A stretch of 64,000 nucleotides of DNA. Origin: Paramacrobiotus metropolitanus (Eukaryota; Tardigrada; Eutardigrada; Parachela; Macrobiotidae). Location: assembly GCF_019649055.1 (NCBI RefSeq), contig NW_026570235.1, forward strand, positions 1,178,001 to 1,242,000, read 5' to 3'. Shown here piece by piece: positions 52,038-64,000 of the stretch. Position 1 is the first letter of the stretch; each line of letters opens with the position of its first letter. The position numbers and the translations under genes are program-made. The notes beneath the pieces are model-generated. The model was not told where the DNA came from. It saw only the letters and a program-made list of their open reading frames with translations, and ran no database searches.

Positions 52038-54228
52038 CTAAGAGCGGTCCCCAGTGCGCGAGCGGTAGGCAGCAAATCCCTTCAGTTTGTACTCCAGTGC
52101 TACCGCTGCGGGATCGGACGATTCCGTGATACCGCGACCCACAATAATGACATCTGCGCATTTCCCCATTACTTCCTGTGGCGATGAATAATTCTGTCCC
52201 AAGCCATCACCCGCCGCTCCCATGTGAACTCCCGGTGTCATGCGAATAAAAGCCGGATTATCAGTGCAGTTTGTCTGGCACACCAGACCCACCACATTCT
52301 CGTTGTGCTGATCGCATATCTTGACCGTACGCTTGGCGTAATCGCCATCGGTCAGTGCACCGCTGCTACTCATCTCCGCTATAAAAACGAATCCGATCTC
52401 CCGATTTCCCTGCCGTTTAATGCCCTCCTTCAGTCCACTGACGATGCCTGGCCCGGGCAGCGCGTGTACCGTCACGAGATCGGCCCAGTTGGCAATGGAA
52501 TGCACACCGCCACTCATCTGGTGCGACACGGTGAAGCCGATATCAGCGAACTTACGATCTTCCATTAGGAGAAATTTATGCGCCTGTGAAATCTTAACGA
52601 GTTCAGTTATAAAATCAGCTTTAAAATCTTGAATAATATCGGCATGCAGTTTCAGAAGACAGATATGCGGACCCAAAGCTTCGGCCAGTTGCAGTATGCC
52701 GGCAGTAGTCGTGACATCCACAGCGACGGCCAATGTAGTATGTTTATTCTCCATGATCTCGAAGAGATGCCGGGCGACTGGGTTTTTGGTCTGCTTCGCG
52801 CGTTCTGTAAACGTCATCTGCAGCCAGGATGACGTTGCAGGTTTCGGGGACGACACCACGCCGCTTGTACCATTCGTGACTTCCGGCTTCTTTCGGCTAA
52901 CAGCAAGGAAGCTTTTGACAGCTTCGTAGACTGGGATCGGAATTTCTCCTGTAAAAAGTTAATTACTGTAGATTCGTCCAGTATTAATGTAACAATACTA
53001 ACAGCATTGTAACAATAATGTAACAAAACTAATAGCTTACACACTAATAGCATGTCCAAAGTTATTGTTACACGAAAATGTACTTCTTTAGAGTAAATTG
53101 AAACTGTCAAATTCTTAACAAAAGCAAATGTCAAAATGCAATCAAGATGCGCATCCAAGCTGGTCGTACACGTCGAAGGTGTTCAACGCCCGAGGAAACG
53201 TTTAAGCGTTTTGTTAGCAAACCATAATATCAATTTTTAAAACAGTTGCATCATTTAACCACTGCAAAAATAAAAAAAATGCAACCAATAAATTATTCAA
53301 CCATTCTGAATAAGAAAAATGCGGTTTCTAATACTAGTATGCAAGCAGTAATAATACAGCATTATCAAATGCAGCAACGGGCTTACAAGTTTACAACTAC
53401 CGAATCAATAAACTAGTTACATTAATACAGGTTTCAGTTATTCAAAGATTGCACCTTTGCAATTATTGTGCTACTCTAAAATTTGAAACCTGTACAATTT
53501 TTCAACAATTTCAATTTTTTACCGTAATTTAAAGAAATAATACTCTGCTTGTCGACCGGTTAGAAAGAAATAAAAAGGGGTTTATCAGTTCATGCAGGCT
53601 TAATTACATTAACACGGTATTTCTCATTTCTGTGTTTACCTGCAGCCACAAGAGTACTGCAAAGTTGGGTAATGTTCAGGGCATAATGCAATTTGATGCC
53701 ATTCTGCTGCAAATATTCCGCTCCCCCGCTTTCGCGATCCAGCAATACCACGGCATCCTCCACAATTAACCCCGCAGCGCGAAGATCCTCGGCAGTTTCC
53801 AGAATACTCTGCCCGCTGGTGCACACATCATCCACCAGCAAGCAGGGTGCACCACGCTCCACCTTTCCCTCGACAATCTTCTTCGTCCCGTGATCTTTCA
53901 CTTCTTTGCGGCGCATAACCATGGGAATGTCCTTATCGCAAGCGATGAGCGTGGCAATGGGCAGTGCGGCGTACGGCACGCCGCACAGGACTTCGTGCAC
54001 CACCGCGTCGGTCTCGTAGATCGCTTTGGATATCAGACGGGCCGCAGTTCGGAGCAAGCGCGGATACGAAATTATCTCGCGCAAATCAATATAGATGGGA
54101 GATTGCACGCCGGATTTTAGAGTAAAACTACCAAATTTTATCACGTTGACTCGGTGGAACATCAGTATGACATCTCTCAGTGATTCGGCATTGATCATAT
54201 CGGGAACTACGAATTCGTGTGGGTCCAT
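52038..54228 (-). CDS. UMPS: Uridine 5'-monophosphate synthase (OPRT-OMP decarboxylase fusion)
   Basis: Bifunctional enzyme catalysing the last two steps of de novo UMP synthesis: orotate to OMP, then decarboxylation to UMP. Two exons, 54,228-53,640 and 52,948-52,038, join in phase (G/GA) to 499 aa; human UMPS has 480. The OPRT half (residues about 1-200) has FGSFTLKSG, SPIYIDLR, CGVPYAALP and the PRPP-binding loop LLVDDVCTSGQSILET. After a Lys/Pro/Ser-rich linker, the decarboxylase half has the catalytic DRKFADIG with its Lys and Asp, LTPGV-type RMTPGVHMGAAGDG, and VIIVGRGI. The start is the first ATG giving a short N-terminus before the OPRT core; an upstream GTG-led extension is not needed. 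The 691 bp intron holds nothing recognised. All key residues I can check are present. Confidence 0.97.
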
Positions 54229-54878
54229 TTCGTGTGCGAAATGTTGTTCAGAATTAGGTAACACAGGATGCGGAGTCTGAAAAGAGGTCAGTTATTCTAT
54301 CCCAGAAATTATTATCTGTCGCAGAAAATCTGCAGATCTGCAGATTTATTGTGCGTCGGTGTGCTGTGCACAAAAAATAATAAGTTGCTTTTACAAGTAC
54401 CGTACGAAAAATCTGAATATCACCGAAAAATTTTTCAACTGTTTTCGTAAACCAGCTTTAGTGAGATTTAATACCACCAACCATGATGCCTGAGATACAC
54501 GCGCGTGAGCAGGTAACCGTCACCCAAAGCTGTGCAGGGCCAGGACAGGAAAGGTCGAGTAATAACCGTAAAACGTAAAATACCGCCACCGGTAATATTT
54601 CTTCAGTCTAAAGTCTAAAGTTATAGCAAGTTTACAAGGTCATTGTTGACTACCAAATACCATTTAATGTGTAAAAAGTTGATAAGGGCTTTAAACTAGT
54701 AAAGAGAGAGTCGTACAGTCGCATGAATTTGAAAGATCTTTGGCTACATTAATTAGACCTTAATCAAGGTGCTACGAGATTTATACATTATTGCATTTAA
54801 AAACCGTACCAATGACAACAGACGACGGCTTAAATATGTTGATTAATGCCCGGAAACATAACTGCAGTCTGTAGATAT
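54229..54878. other. Upstream spacer of UMPS, site of LTR element insertion
   Basis: About 650 bp of AT-rich DNA that should contain the UMPS promoter. It includes a 22 bp perfect palindrome (54,326-54,347, centre GCAGATCTGC). The LTR element inserted at its far end, so it now lies about 650 bp upstream of the UMPS start codon and in the opposite orientation to that gene. Confidence 0.5.
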
Positions 54879-55310
54879 TGTAGCGATAGTATTTGTACGA
54901 ACGATAAGACCGCCTAGTTATGATGAATCATTCCACCGCGGTATGAATTTGTCCACTTTACCGGCTAGTTTCCTTTCTCATGAATTTCTAGAATTCAGTC
55001 TTGTGCTCAGCTTGCTACAGCTTGCATCTACTTGATTGTTCCTCTTGCTGAAACCCTTGCTTACAACCTTGCTGTGTTCTTGATTCCCTTGTCATTAAAC
55101 ATGCCTTGAGTTACGTTGTTGCGTTTGACCGCTTGGGATGAACTAGCGTCATCCCAATCGGAGCCACCTGTGTAATTGTGTACATCAGTAAGAGCGTCCT
55201 CGGCCAGCATCGTTGCCGGCCGTGCCACCTTTCACACCAACAGCCGTTTAATCGTGGTAAAGGCTGATCGCCACCCCACTAGAACAGTAGCCAGATAGGC
55301 CACTGTTACA
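54879..55310 (+). repeat. Left LTR of the retroelement
   Basis: 432 bp direct repeat starting TGTAGCGATAG and ending CCACTGTTACA, preceded by the target duplication ATAT. It appears identical to the right LTR. Confidence 0.9.
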
Positions 55311-58300
55311 TGGCGCTCCTGTAAAGAACCATTCCACCTGGACGCCTGCATATACCAGCAATTTCCATAATATCACCACTTCCCACACCAACCAGCGGAA
55401 GTCCCGGAACGGATCGCCGTTTCGTGAGTGTTTACTGTGTCCGTTGACGCAGTGAGATTTGCTTTTTTCGGTCTTGATACATTAATAACATCAAAGTTTT
55501 GTATTAATTTTCCGAACGCTAAATTAATTAATATCACTGTTCCTGTTACGATGCCATTTTATCAGAAAATCTTAAAACTGCGAATATAGAAAAATAATTT
55601 TTGCTGCATTATTTGTTCGCGCTTTTGCTAACCGTTATATTACCGTTGTTCACCCTGCGCCGCTGTGCCGCCGTGGTCTGGTTCGCGCCAAAACTTCCTT
55701 GTGTATCGTAAACACTGGTCTAGATGCTCTGAGAGCACAACATTAACTGTCATGGTCCACCAGTTCAATGGAATCTGAGGAAATAAATTTGCAGTCTCAG
55801 CTTGGTGAACTCACCAAGGCGCAGTTGCAGGACATCAGCAACAGTCTAAACGTGTACATTAATCGGAAAGTCTCTAGGTCAGGTTATGTTGATAAATTAT
55901 CTTCCTACATGTTAAAGCACAACATTACTTTGCCGAACACTTGTATCAACAATGATAACACTGGAAAGATTAACGCGCTTTCCCTGTCGACATTACACGC
56001 AGCGTCAACGTCTGCTGTCCAGTCTTGGTCCTCTGCCCAACCGGCCCGCAGCCTTACACATGCACCGTCAAGGGAAAACAGTGGACAGAGCGCAGTGCGT
56101 GGGAATACAGCATGCACTCACATCAGCCACACAGAACCGGTGCTTCGACACGACAGACTGGAGCAACGTTATAAACAGGAAGAAACATTAATTACCTTTT
56201 CAGATGATGAGCCTTCCGATGAGTCACTCACTCAAACTGCTTTGCACAGCGCTCCGTTAGCAACCGCACAGAGAGAGCATGCCGCGCACACAGCCGCGCA
56301 GCACGCCGCATCCGCTCATACCGATACAAACATTACTACTGTACAACTGCCGCTTGATATTAACCGCTTGGTACAAGTGCTCGCGTTACAGTCGCGTTAC
56401 GGATATACTGCAAAAGATTTCAATATTAAAGTCTTTAATGATACTCCTGATTATATTATCACTGCGTTCTTTCAACAATTCGAAAGAGCTGCTGACGCAA
56501 TTGGATGGAGTTCAGAAGATAGAATTTGTATCTTTCCTACATACTTTGGTGATAAAGCACGTCTGTATTTTGAGCGCAGTTGGCCCACATGTTCGAAATT
56601 AAATTATGAAGAGTTGAAATGCAAATTAATTGACCGCTTTTTCCCTGAAGATTACTTAATAAAGAAACGCATTGAATTATCAAAAAAGGTGTTCAAGAAA
56701 GGGTCAAATATTGAGACATTTCTGATGGAGTTGGAAATTCTGTTTAACGAAATAGATCCTCAAATGTCTGATTCGCATAAACTTGTTGAACTTCACCGCG
56801 CATTTTACAATATGCCAGAATGCAGGAAATATCTTATAGTTTCTCGCGCAGTTACTTTCTCTGAAGCTCGTTCTGTACTTGAAAAAGTAGCTGCTGCCGA
56901 CACCGCAGTAAACACTGCTGTACAGTCAGCTCAAACTGAAATTAAACTCTCCGACACTTGTAACCGTCACAGTGACAACAAGGGTACCGACGCCCAGCGA
57001 CACCGTACTCGCCAGGAACATTATAATGCTTCAGATGACCATCGGTCATCCAGCCCGAGACGGCATCTTGTACGTGCTGATTCTTATCACCTCCGTAGAA
57101 ATACTAATGGCAACCGGTCACCCAGTGAGCACCGCCGCTGCTCACGTTCCCCGAATTACCGTGCTCAGCGCCGTCCCTGCTCGCCCGACAGCGATTACAG
57201 CGCTGATAATCGCCGTACACATTACCGGGAACACCACAACCACACACTCGAGAGTGATCGTCGTTACACATTATCGTGACCAGCACCGTAGTCCTTCGCC
57301 CAAACGTGACTACACAAAATACTGTAATCGAAAAATTACAATGCGGAAAAGAGAATACATCCTAAATTTATTGACTTCGACAGCTACAGATTAAATAATG
57401 GAAAATTGTTTTGTCCTAAATGTCTGGATTTCTTCCATTCGTATGGAGAATGCACCAACTACAGCACCAATGACAAATATACCATACCGCGTATATGCCC
57501 TGATGACATTAAAGTTAATGTTCAAGGAGAATATGACGATTACATTAACTGCACGGTGGAACGCAAAGGAACTTCATTTCTATTTAGTAGGCAGTGGAAA
57601 AGAATGAACACCTACAGGAAAGGAGGAACGTACGGCTATGACTATGTACCTCCCGTGTTTTACAGTGTTACGGAAATTAATCTCTACAGCAGCCGCTCAG
57701 ATAACCCGGCATCTCGCTGCAGAAAATTGTTAGCCGAACAAAAAGCAGAAATGAACAAACCTGATCTGTTAAAACCGCGGACACCGTACATCACAAAATT
57801 AAACCAAAATGTATGTCATTCGACGAATTCAAGCGAATTATCGACTACAATCCCGCAGAAGGTGGAATTATGTGAGACATTACTGAGTGAAATTTTAACG
57901 GAACTGTTAACGCCTACATTACAACCGACAACCGAGACTAAAGCATCTTCGCAGTCAACACACACTTCCGTTCTGCAAGAAGTGCCAAAATTAAATATTC
58001 GCCACCAACGATATTAAAAGAAAAATTAAAGGAAATGGTTTCCATAATACAAAGTATTCGCTTGTCTTCATTTTACCAGCGATTAATGAGACAAACGCAT
58101 ATTATTTTCCCAAACGCAACTGCACCGACATCGCACGAAACCTCCACTACTTCCCCACAGCACCGGATAAACGCGGAAAATTTCCGGATACCGTGAGGGA
58201 CCCTTCAATCCCGGACATATCCAGCGGAACCTGATTGTAGGATTCTTCCGATCGCCGGATGGATTCTCGTGGTAGTTCAACGTGAGGGACCACCACGCCG

Positions 58301-58434
58301 TACGTTAAGGATCATCCCGGACCATTGTGTTGTACAGCTTACTAATTCCTAACGCTTAATTTTCCTGTTTTCTTATGTAACTTTTGTTTTGTTGTCTTGA
58401 TGAGACAGGTATATCTCATCGCTACCGTGAGGGA

Positions 58435-58866
58435 TGTAGCGATAGTATTTGTACGAACGATAAGACCGCCTAGTTATGATGAATCATTCCACCGCGGTAT
58501 GAATTTGTCCACTTTACCGGCTAGTTTCCTTTCTCATGAATTTCTAGAATTCAGTCTTGTGCTCAGCTTGCTACAGCTTGCATCTACTTGATTGTTCCTC
58601 TTGCTGAAACCCTTGCTTACAACCTTGCTGTGTTCTTGATTCCCTTGTCATTAAACATGCCTTGAGTTACGTTGTTGCGTTTGACCGCTTGGGATGAACT
58701 AGCGTCATCCCAATCGGAGCCACCTGTGTAATTGTGTACATCAGTAAGAGCGTCCTCGGCCAGCATCGTTGCCGGCCGTGCCACCTTTCACACCAACAGC
58801 CGTTTAATCGTGGTAAAGGCTGATCGCCACCCCACTAGAACAGTAGCCAGATAGGCCACTGTTACA
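58435..58866 (+). repeat. Right LTR of the retroelement
   Basis: Second 432 bp copy, followed by ATAT (58,867-58,870). It is preceded by a short purine stretch (GTGAGGGA) where a polypurine tract would be expected. Confidence 0.9.
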
Positions 58867-59404
58867 ATATATCGCCAGTTCTGTGTGCTGGCTGGTATGT
58901 AGGTACTAGGTACAGTGTATTTCTTTTATTCTGTCGGCGAAGACGTGCTGACATATTTCCGCATTGAACCTATGATGCCATGAAATGCGTGTGAAAGTTG
59001 TTGATATTTATTTCCGGGTTTCTGCTCAATTCATGTCATTTGTCAAATTAAAAGAACTTGACACCTGGTAGAAATCGTATCAGTATAGGTATCCGTGCCA
59101 AATTTTGCGGAATCTTGTGCTGGTTGTAAAGCATATCCAAGTGCTTTAACACTTAATCAAATCTTGTTAGTAATTTTGTTTGTCGTCATCGCCAATTATA
59201 TGCCGTCATGTCAGTATGTGCTTTGTTACCGGTATATGTCGCCTTGCAATTGCCTTGCAATAATAATGCCATACTGTATACCACTAAACCAATTATTCCG
59301 AAGGACGTAGCGCTGCATACGTCCACGGGTATATATATACTTCGCCTGCTGCCTTATATGGGCTCCCCTTACCTTACTTTTCCTTATCTGGGCTCCCTCT
59401 AGTT

Positions 59405-59539
59405 AAAACAGCTGCAAAACTGCAAGTACTAATGTAACCGCGCACAAGGTCGGTTGCGCGCACTTCCGGCAGCATTGACAGTATGGGCAACCGACCTTGT
59501 GCGCAGTTACATTAGTACTTGCAGTTTTGCAGCTGTTTT
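59405..59539. repeat. Hairpin element with about 52 bp arms
   Basis: The left arm 59,405-59,457 (starting AAAACAGCTGCAAAACTG) and the right arm 59,487-59,539 are near-perfect inverse copies around a 29-base spacer. It is non-coding. The size and shape fit a MITE or foldback element; no clear target duplication is seen. Confidence 0.7.
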
Positions 59540-59994
59540 TCTCAGAGGGATCAAGAGAAATAAAAGAAAGAAAGAATATAAGAGCAGCTATAATATATGT
59601 ATGTATATACAATATATACCTGTACCTGTGTAGGTATGGATCCATGTCGAATCATATTGTAACTTGTAAGTTTGTAACACAGGATAGGGAAAAACTGAGC
59701 TTGTAACTGAGGACAGACAGAACGTTTACTGACAATAGAGAGAAATTTACTGTAAACTCAAGAGAGACAGAAATGCTGTAACTCAGGTCTCAGGATGGGC
59801 AGAGATGCAGAGGCAGAGGTGGAGCATGTATGTGAACAGTGAAAGAACGCACTGAATGTCATCGTCAGTTGATCCAAAGTTTCAAGCACTAGTTTTTCGT
59901 TTACCTTTCCATAAAACTTCCTAACCAACATCTCAGAAGATAGAAAGAAAAATTTTACGCTTTTTGATCTCTGATAAGTCTTTTTTTTGTGGGT

Positions 59995-60109
59995 AACCAA
60001 GAAAGTTATGCTTGTTTTGGTTTCTCGTAGACATAGCATAGGGTGCAAGCAACGCCTCCATCGGACCTATGCTAAGTCTGAGAAACCAAACAAAACTAAT
60101 CTCTTGGTT
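59995..60109. repeat. Imperfect hairpin, about 46 bp arms, 22-base loop
   Basis: The left arm (AACCAAGAAAG ... CATAGCATAGG) and the right arm (CCTATGCTAAG ... CTCTTGGTT) pair with a few bulges around a loop of about 22 bases. The total length and bulged stem would also suit a long microRNA precursor, but a small foldback element is the simpler reading. Expression data would decide. Confidence 0.55.
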
Positions 60110-61343
60110 CTCCATAAAACCTACTTTCAAAATATCAAAAAATTCTAAAATTTTATTCTCTGAAACATTAATGGGAAGGTTCGTTAAAGTGACAACGAAA
60201 AACTGATGCTGCAAGTTTTGGAGATAGTGGCAGTCGGAATCACGTACCCAAAGTCGAGACTAATACACGTATGCGCGTACGCGAGGTGGTTGCACTTGCC
60301 GCAGACTATTTCGCTAAATAAGCCGTCCAGCTTGCAGCCTTGCACTCAGGCAATCTTCCCAGTAAACAACTCCACAACAGAAGTTTTTTGCAGTTATTAT
60401 GTAATAAAACCCGTCCTTCGGAACAGTCCCCACTGGGGACGCCCCGCTAGGGTTTTTTGTCTATGCACGAGTCTCGAGCATACATGACGTATACTTCTAG
60501 GGCCAAAGCTTTTTTAAATTGCTATAATTGTAACCAATACAGAATAACTATAAACTTCAAATTACTGTAAATACAAGATTATTAAATATTACATCAAATC
60601 AGTAGGTTACGGAGTCTACTAAACAAACCACTGAACCAGCAATATTATTGTAAACAACAGATTAGCAGCACTCGTACCTTCCAAATGCTCTTAATTTATC
60701 CACCATAGCTATTCCCGGCTTCCCTTCACGGTTATCTCAAAAATAAACTGCAAATACGAAAGTTCAATTTTTAATACACGTATTAAGCTCTACATTAATA
60801 TTGTGGTACTGTACATTTTGTGAGTTTTCAGAAGTAAGTATTTGTATAAGCTGGGACAATTTGCATTTTCGGCATGCTTGCCGCCGCATGAATCGTTAGC
60901 AAATAACACTGTAATCAGCGACATTTATTAGTTACACATAATTAGATTTTATTATTAATTTTTCTTCTTAAACAACTAATTTTCTGCGATCAATGAATAG
61001 TTCTGTTAGCTGCGAAAATAATATGAAAGCAATGAAAACGACAATCACAATTTCTTACTCGTATTACTGTAATTACATATTATTATTAATCGTAAGTAAA
61101 TTTGTCTACAGTTGATACACTGCGTTGCCGTACTGGGCAGACTGCAACTTACCGACAACTTATTAGTACCGTCAATAATGACGCACTGCTATCTGGATGT
61201 GATTTACTTACTTGTTACTAGTACCATTCAGTAGATTCCTTTACGGTTTAAAAAATAAAGCGCAGAAGTTCTTTCGCTTTCAAAATATGTATACTCTATA
61301 GCTTGATGGATTTATTTCATGCTGGTGGGATGCACTACCAAAA

Positions 61344-64000
61344 ATGAGCGAAGACGAATCCATCGAAGAACGCCAAGAGAACGAAGTGAATGCCATCAAA
61401 GCGATATTTGATCCGTATGTTGAGGACCTGCGCGAGCAAGATGAATGGAAGGTATAGTGTTTTTCAGCTTTTAAACTTACCCTATCGTAAGTTCAAATTT
61501 TTTCTCCAGGTTCGCCGGTCTCCTGAAATTCAGATACGATTGTTCCCACAAGAAAGCATGCAGGAAAAGAAGCCCACGTTGAATTGACGCTGGGTGTGAA
61601 ATGCGGAGAACGATACCCGTTCGTGTGCGTAGAATGTTGTTCGCACTTCGCAGTGATGATCGTTTGTCCGAAGGTCCGAAGGGTTTGTTAACGATTCAAT
61701 TTGCAGTGCGCCGGAGTTGCGTTTAATAAATCCTAAAGGGCTGAGCGACGTTAACGTTAAAAAATTGCTAAAAGATTTGGAGATGAAGGCAGATGCAATG
61801 AAGGGCCAGGTATTGTCGTGTAAATCATAATGAAATCTTTTACGCTGATTAACGAGTGTAGCTGAAGAAATTTTTTGCATTCGGATCTAAGGTGAAAGAA
61901 AATCAATTGAATCGGACAAGTTCTATTTTATCTCACACTATGTGACTATGGTCTAATTCTGCGATTTTCTTATTAATTTTGCAACGTTCGCTCAACTCAC
62001 ACTGAATTGTATTTTCTGTGCATTTTGTTTGTATTAATTGTAATTTGTAATTGTACGATTTTTTTAATTTATGCAAAGTGGGCTTTAATTATTTGGTGGT
62101 ACCGGTGCGGAAAAGGGACGGAAGGGATAATTTTATTGGCCCTTTCGTTACTTCAAATCTGAATATTGTTTCCGCTTCTTCGGTGTGTAGGAAATGATAT
62201 TTCCGCTGGCGGAAACCGTGCAGGCTTTTTTGTACGCCAACAATAAACCAGCCGACAAATCATTTTACGACCAGATGATCATGAAGCAGCGAAACGAATC
62301 CGAAAAGCTGGCAGCGGAAGAACGACAGAGAAGGGATTTTTTGCAAAAGCAACAGGAGCACGAGGTGGATAATAATTTATTCTGTGTGAGTATATCTGTA
62401 GACTGCCTTCGTGGTAATCCTTTGTATGCTATTCAGATGGAGCAGATTGAACAAGAAATCGAAAAGCGTAAATCCTACATGCAGCAGGAAGAGAAGAATG
62501 TGCGATTTAAAATTGAAGTAACTGCTGCTCCATGTGTTTTTTTTGTGTTTGTTTTTGACGTTTGAATCATGTGCAAAATCTGTTTTGGATTTGAGTGATG
62601 TTTCGTTTGTATGTTGAAGAATGATGCTTCTGAAGATCAGTCCGTCGAACCTGTCACATTAGTTGCTTCGTCTTCGCCTTCAAGATCATCCACGCAAGAA
62701 AAGCCGCAGTTTCCCGTTCCACAAAGGTATCACGTGAAGAAATACCGGTTTTACAAAACGGAAGATGGTTTGAATTCATCCAGATGCGATCTATTTTACA
62801 GCAGATCTCGGTCAACTGAGTCGGAAAGTCAGAGCAACCTTAGCCACAGAAAAGAACCCTTCGAGTTGGAATTGCGAAGTGGTCGGAAAAAGCGGTTGCA
62901 GATTATCAGATCGTTCGGTATGTATTTCGTTGGCATTAGTGTACTTGGCTCACGTGATAATACTGGAGAGGTCTGCGGCAGAAAAGGAACTCAATGGTTC
63001 ATTCATCCACCACGCTCTTGATTTGGACCGCGATAACGCCTTGATTGTGGTCGGCGAATGGTTGTTCCGCTGGCGACCGTGGCGCAAGAAACCTAGCGCA
63101 CAGCAGCAGGAAATTCTTGCCGAAGAATCCAAGAAATATCTGAAACAGCTTGATATTATGGATGGAGAATTTCAGCAACTGCTCAGACTGCGACATTCGG
63201 GTTTACGGCATTATCTGGGATGGATGTATGGATTTGACAAGGATCACGTTTATGTGCATGTTAGTTAAAACGTTCGATGCTGATATTCGATGCTATGCGC
63301 CCCAAAAAAGTGAAGTAGAATTACCTGTGCACAAATAGTTAATTTGGGCGCACGGAATTTCAAGTGATCTGTATTTACTAATGTTGCAGCTTATAGTTTA
63401 AAAAAATATAAAAAAGTATCCGGTTGTATTTTTTCGCAAATATTTTGTTGGTGCGATGACTGTTTAAAATGTTTGTCATAATGAAGTACTGCAAAAAATT
63501 ATGATAGTCGATTGTGGCTAAACTTTACTCACTAGGTGGTCATTATTGTAAATACAGTACATCTACCGTATTTGCTAATCTCGGTGTAATGTTGTTTTGC
63601 ATTTTAGGTGCTTAAAGAATACATTTACGGAACTTCTCTTTCCGCTTTCCTGAAGGATCATGCTCCGTTCTCTATGGAACAAGCCCGGCTTCTTGCTTCC
63701 CAGCTTTTAGACAGCCTTAGTTACCTCCACAAGAATAATGTCGTACATCGGCATTTGATACCTTCTTCTGTGATATATTCCGATAATGGGAAGTTCCTGC
63801 TCGGTGATTATGCGATCGAGAAGAAACTGGAAGAAATTTACCAGTTTTCACTGAATGAAGCTGGAGATATGGTTGCCACCATAAAAAGGTATTCGTATAA
63901 CCACACATAGTCGAGAATGCCTTCATTTTTTAATTTCTAGAAAAACTTTTTCGACAGTGGAAAGAAAGCCGATATTCTTCAGTTTGGTATGCTGCTGGCG
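61344..64000 (+). CDS. GCN2: eIF2-alpha kinase GCN2 (EIF2AK4), 5' part, runs off the window
   Basis: Senses uncharged tRNA and stalled ribosomes and phosphorylates eIF2alpha. Exons: 61,344-61,451; 61,510-61,624; 61,707-61,809; 62,191 to 62,385 (or 62,364); 62,437-62,499; 62,620-62,917; 62,982-63,259; 63,608-63,888; 63,941 onward. The N-terminus is an RWD domain (NEVNAIKAIFDPYVEDL, ELTLGVKCGERYPFVAPELR, NPKGLSDVNVKKLLKDLE), then a charged helix (QRNESEKLAAEERQRRDF, EQIEQEIEKRKSYMQ), a Ser-rich linker and the pseudokinase domain. The pseudokinase call rests on HRHLIPSSV in place of the catalytic HRD loop and GDYAI in place of DFG, as in other GCN2 proteins. The true kinase and HisRS-like domains would follow outside the window. 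Exon 2 loses one base in a GGAAAAGAAG tract, between KK and AHVELTL; a sequence error is likeliest. Confidence 0.93.

Larger units (their letters stand above)
54879..58866 (+). mobile_element. Young LTR retrotransposon, gag-like frame, no visible pol
   Basis: A 3,988 bp element with two 432 bp direct LTRs that start TGT and end ACA and are flanked by ATAT on both sides (4 bp target duplication). TGGCGCTCCT directly after the left LTR is a plausible primer-binding site. A 503-codon frame (55,768-57,279) begins MESEEINLQSQLGEL and contains a retrotransposon gag-type helical domain (about residues 200-370) followed by an Arg/His/Ser-rich basic tail; this resembles Gag of the Ty3/mdg4 group. A second open frame follows (57,406-58,017). 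No protease, reverse transcriptase, RNase H or integrase is recognisable, so it appears non-autonomous and dependent on a relative. The LTRs look identical by eye, so the insertion is very recent. Its ends and structure look whole for such a short element. Confidence 0.85.
58871..61343. other. Spacer between the LTR element and GCN2
   Basis: About 2.5 kb without a recognised gene; it contains two hairpin elements, listed separately, and should include the GCN2 promoter. A frame on the minus strand near 60,120-60,205 (VVTLTNLPINVSENKILEFF) vaguely recalls an RNA-recognition motif start but is short and abuts the hairpin. Confidence 0.4.

Noticed and set aside
38050-54228. C1-THF synthase and UMP synthase as a nucleotide-supply gene cluster
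   Set aside because: Unrelated genes on both strands lie between them and there is no sign of co-transcription; proximity can be chance.
59405-59539. LTR-like direct repeat relation between the hairpin and the nearby retroelement
   Set aside because: The repeat is inverted, not direct, shares no sequence with the LTR, and lies outside the ATAT target duplication.
60120-60214. Minus-strand frame resembling the start of an RNA-recognition motif
   Set aside because: Only the first strand and helix look similar; the frame then runs into a hairpin element and no RNP1 motif follows.
1-64000. tRNA, rRNA and CRISPR arrays
   Set aside because: No A/B box pair with a cloverleaf, no rRNA core words and no regularly spaced repeats were seen by eye; CRISPR is not expected in an animal genome.

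Overview
The window is a piece of an animal nuclear genome. Genes are split by introns with GT..AG borders (64 bp to about 1.6 kb), coding DNA is richer in GC than the AT-rich spacers, and all recognisable products are animal housekeeping or junction proteins. A full-length homologue of Bark beetle/Anakonda, a tricellular septate-junction protein best known from arthropods, together with the compact introns suggests an ecdysozoan invertebrate. A tardigrade is my best guess, but I cannot prove it from sequence alone.

Layout. Positions 1-24,445 are gene-poor: no protein I recognise, only long perfect palindromes and short tandem repeats. 24,446-37,679 (+) is the Bark beetle homologue in 11 exons, about 2,900 aa. 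It meets, tail to tail, the cytosolic C1-tetrahydrofolate synthase gene (38,050-43,298, -), whose 10-formyl-THF synthetase part is clean but whose N-terminal dehydrogenase/cyclohydrolase part looks incomplete. Then come ribosomal protein eL34 (45,089-46,161, +; a MITE lies in intron 2), the GINS subunit Psf1 (46,620-48,295, -), an unrecognised two-exon gene divergent from it (48,728-49,690, +), and a 1.8 kb element with palindromic inverted ends (about 50,023-51,796) holding a very GC-rich insert and a 390 bp hairpin. Next are bifunctional UMP synthase (52,038-54,228, -), a very young LTR retroelement with a gag-like frame but no visible pol (54,879-58,866), two further hairpins, and the 5' half of the eIF2alpha kinase GCN2 (61,344 to the window end, +).

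The genes do not form an operon-like system. Two serve one-carbon and pyrimidine supply (C1-THF synthase, UMP synthase), one DNA replication (Psf1), two translation and its control (eL34, GCN2), and one epithelial junctions (Bark); their proximity may be chance. Exon borders were placed by matching splice phase across introns and by alignment from memory to the known families; for Bark, eL34, Psf1, UMP synthase and the formyl-THF synthetase part the phases close throughout.

The main oddities are: (1) single-base frame breaks inside otherwise well-kept conserved exons (three in Bark, one in GCN2); (2) loss of about 60 conserved residues plus a frame break in the dehydrogenase part of C1-THF synthase; (3) a set of long, nearly loopless palindromes in the spacers; (4) a MITE in an eL34 intron beside a duplicate of its own empty target site. 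I found no clear new multi-gene system.
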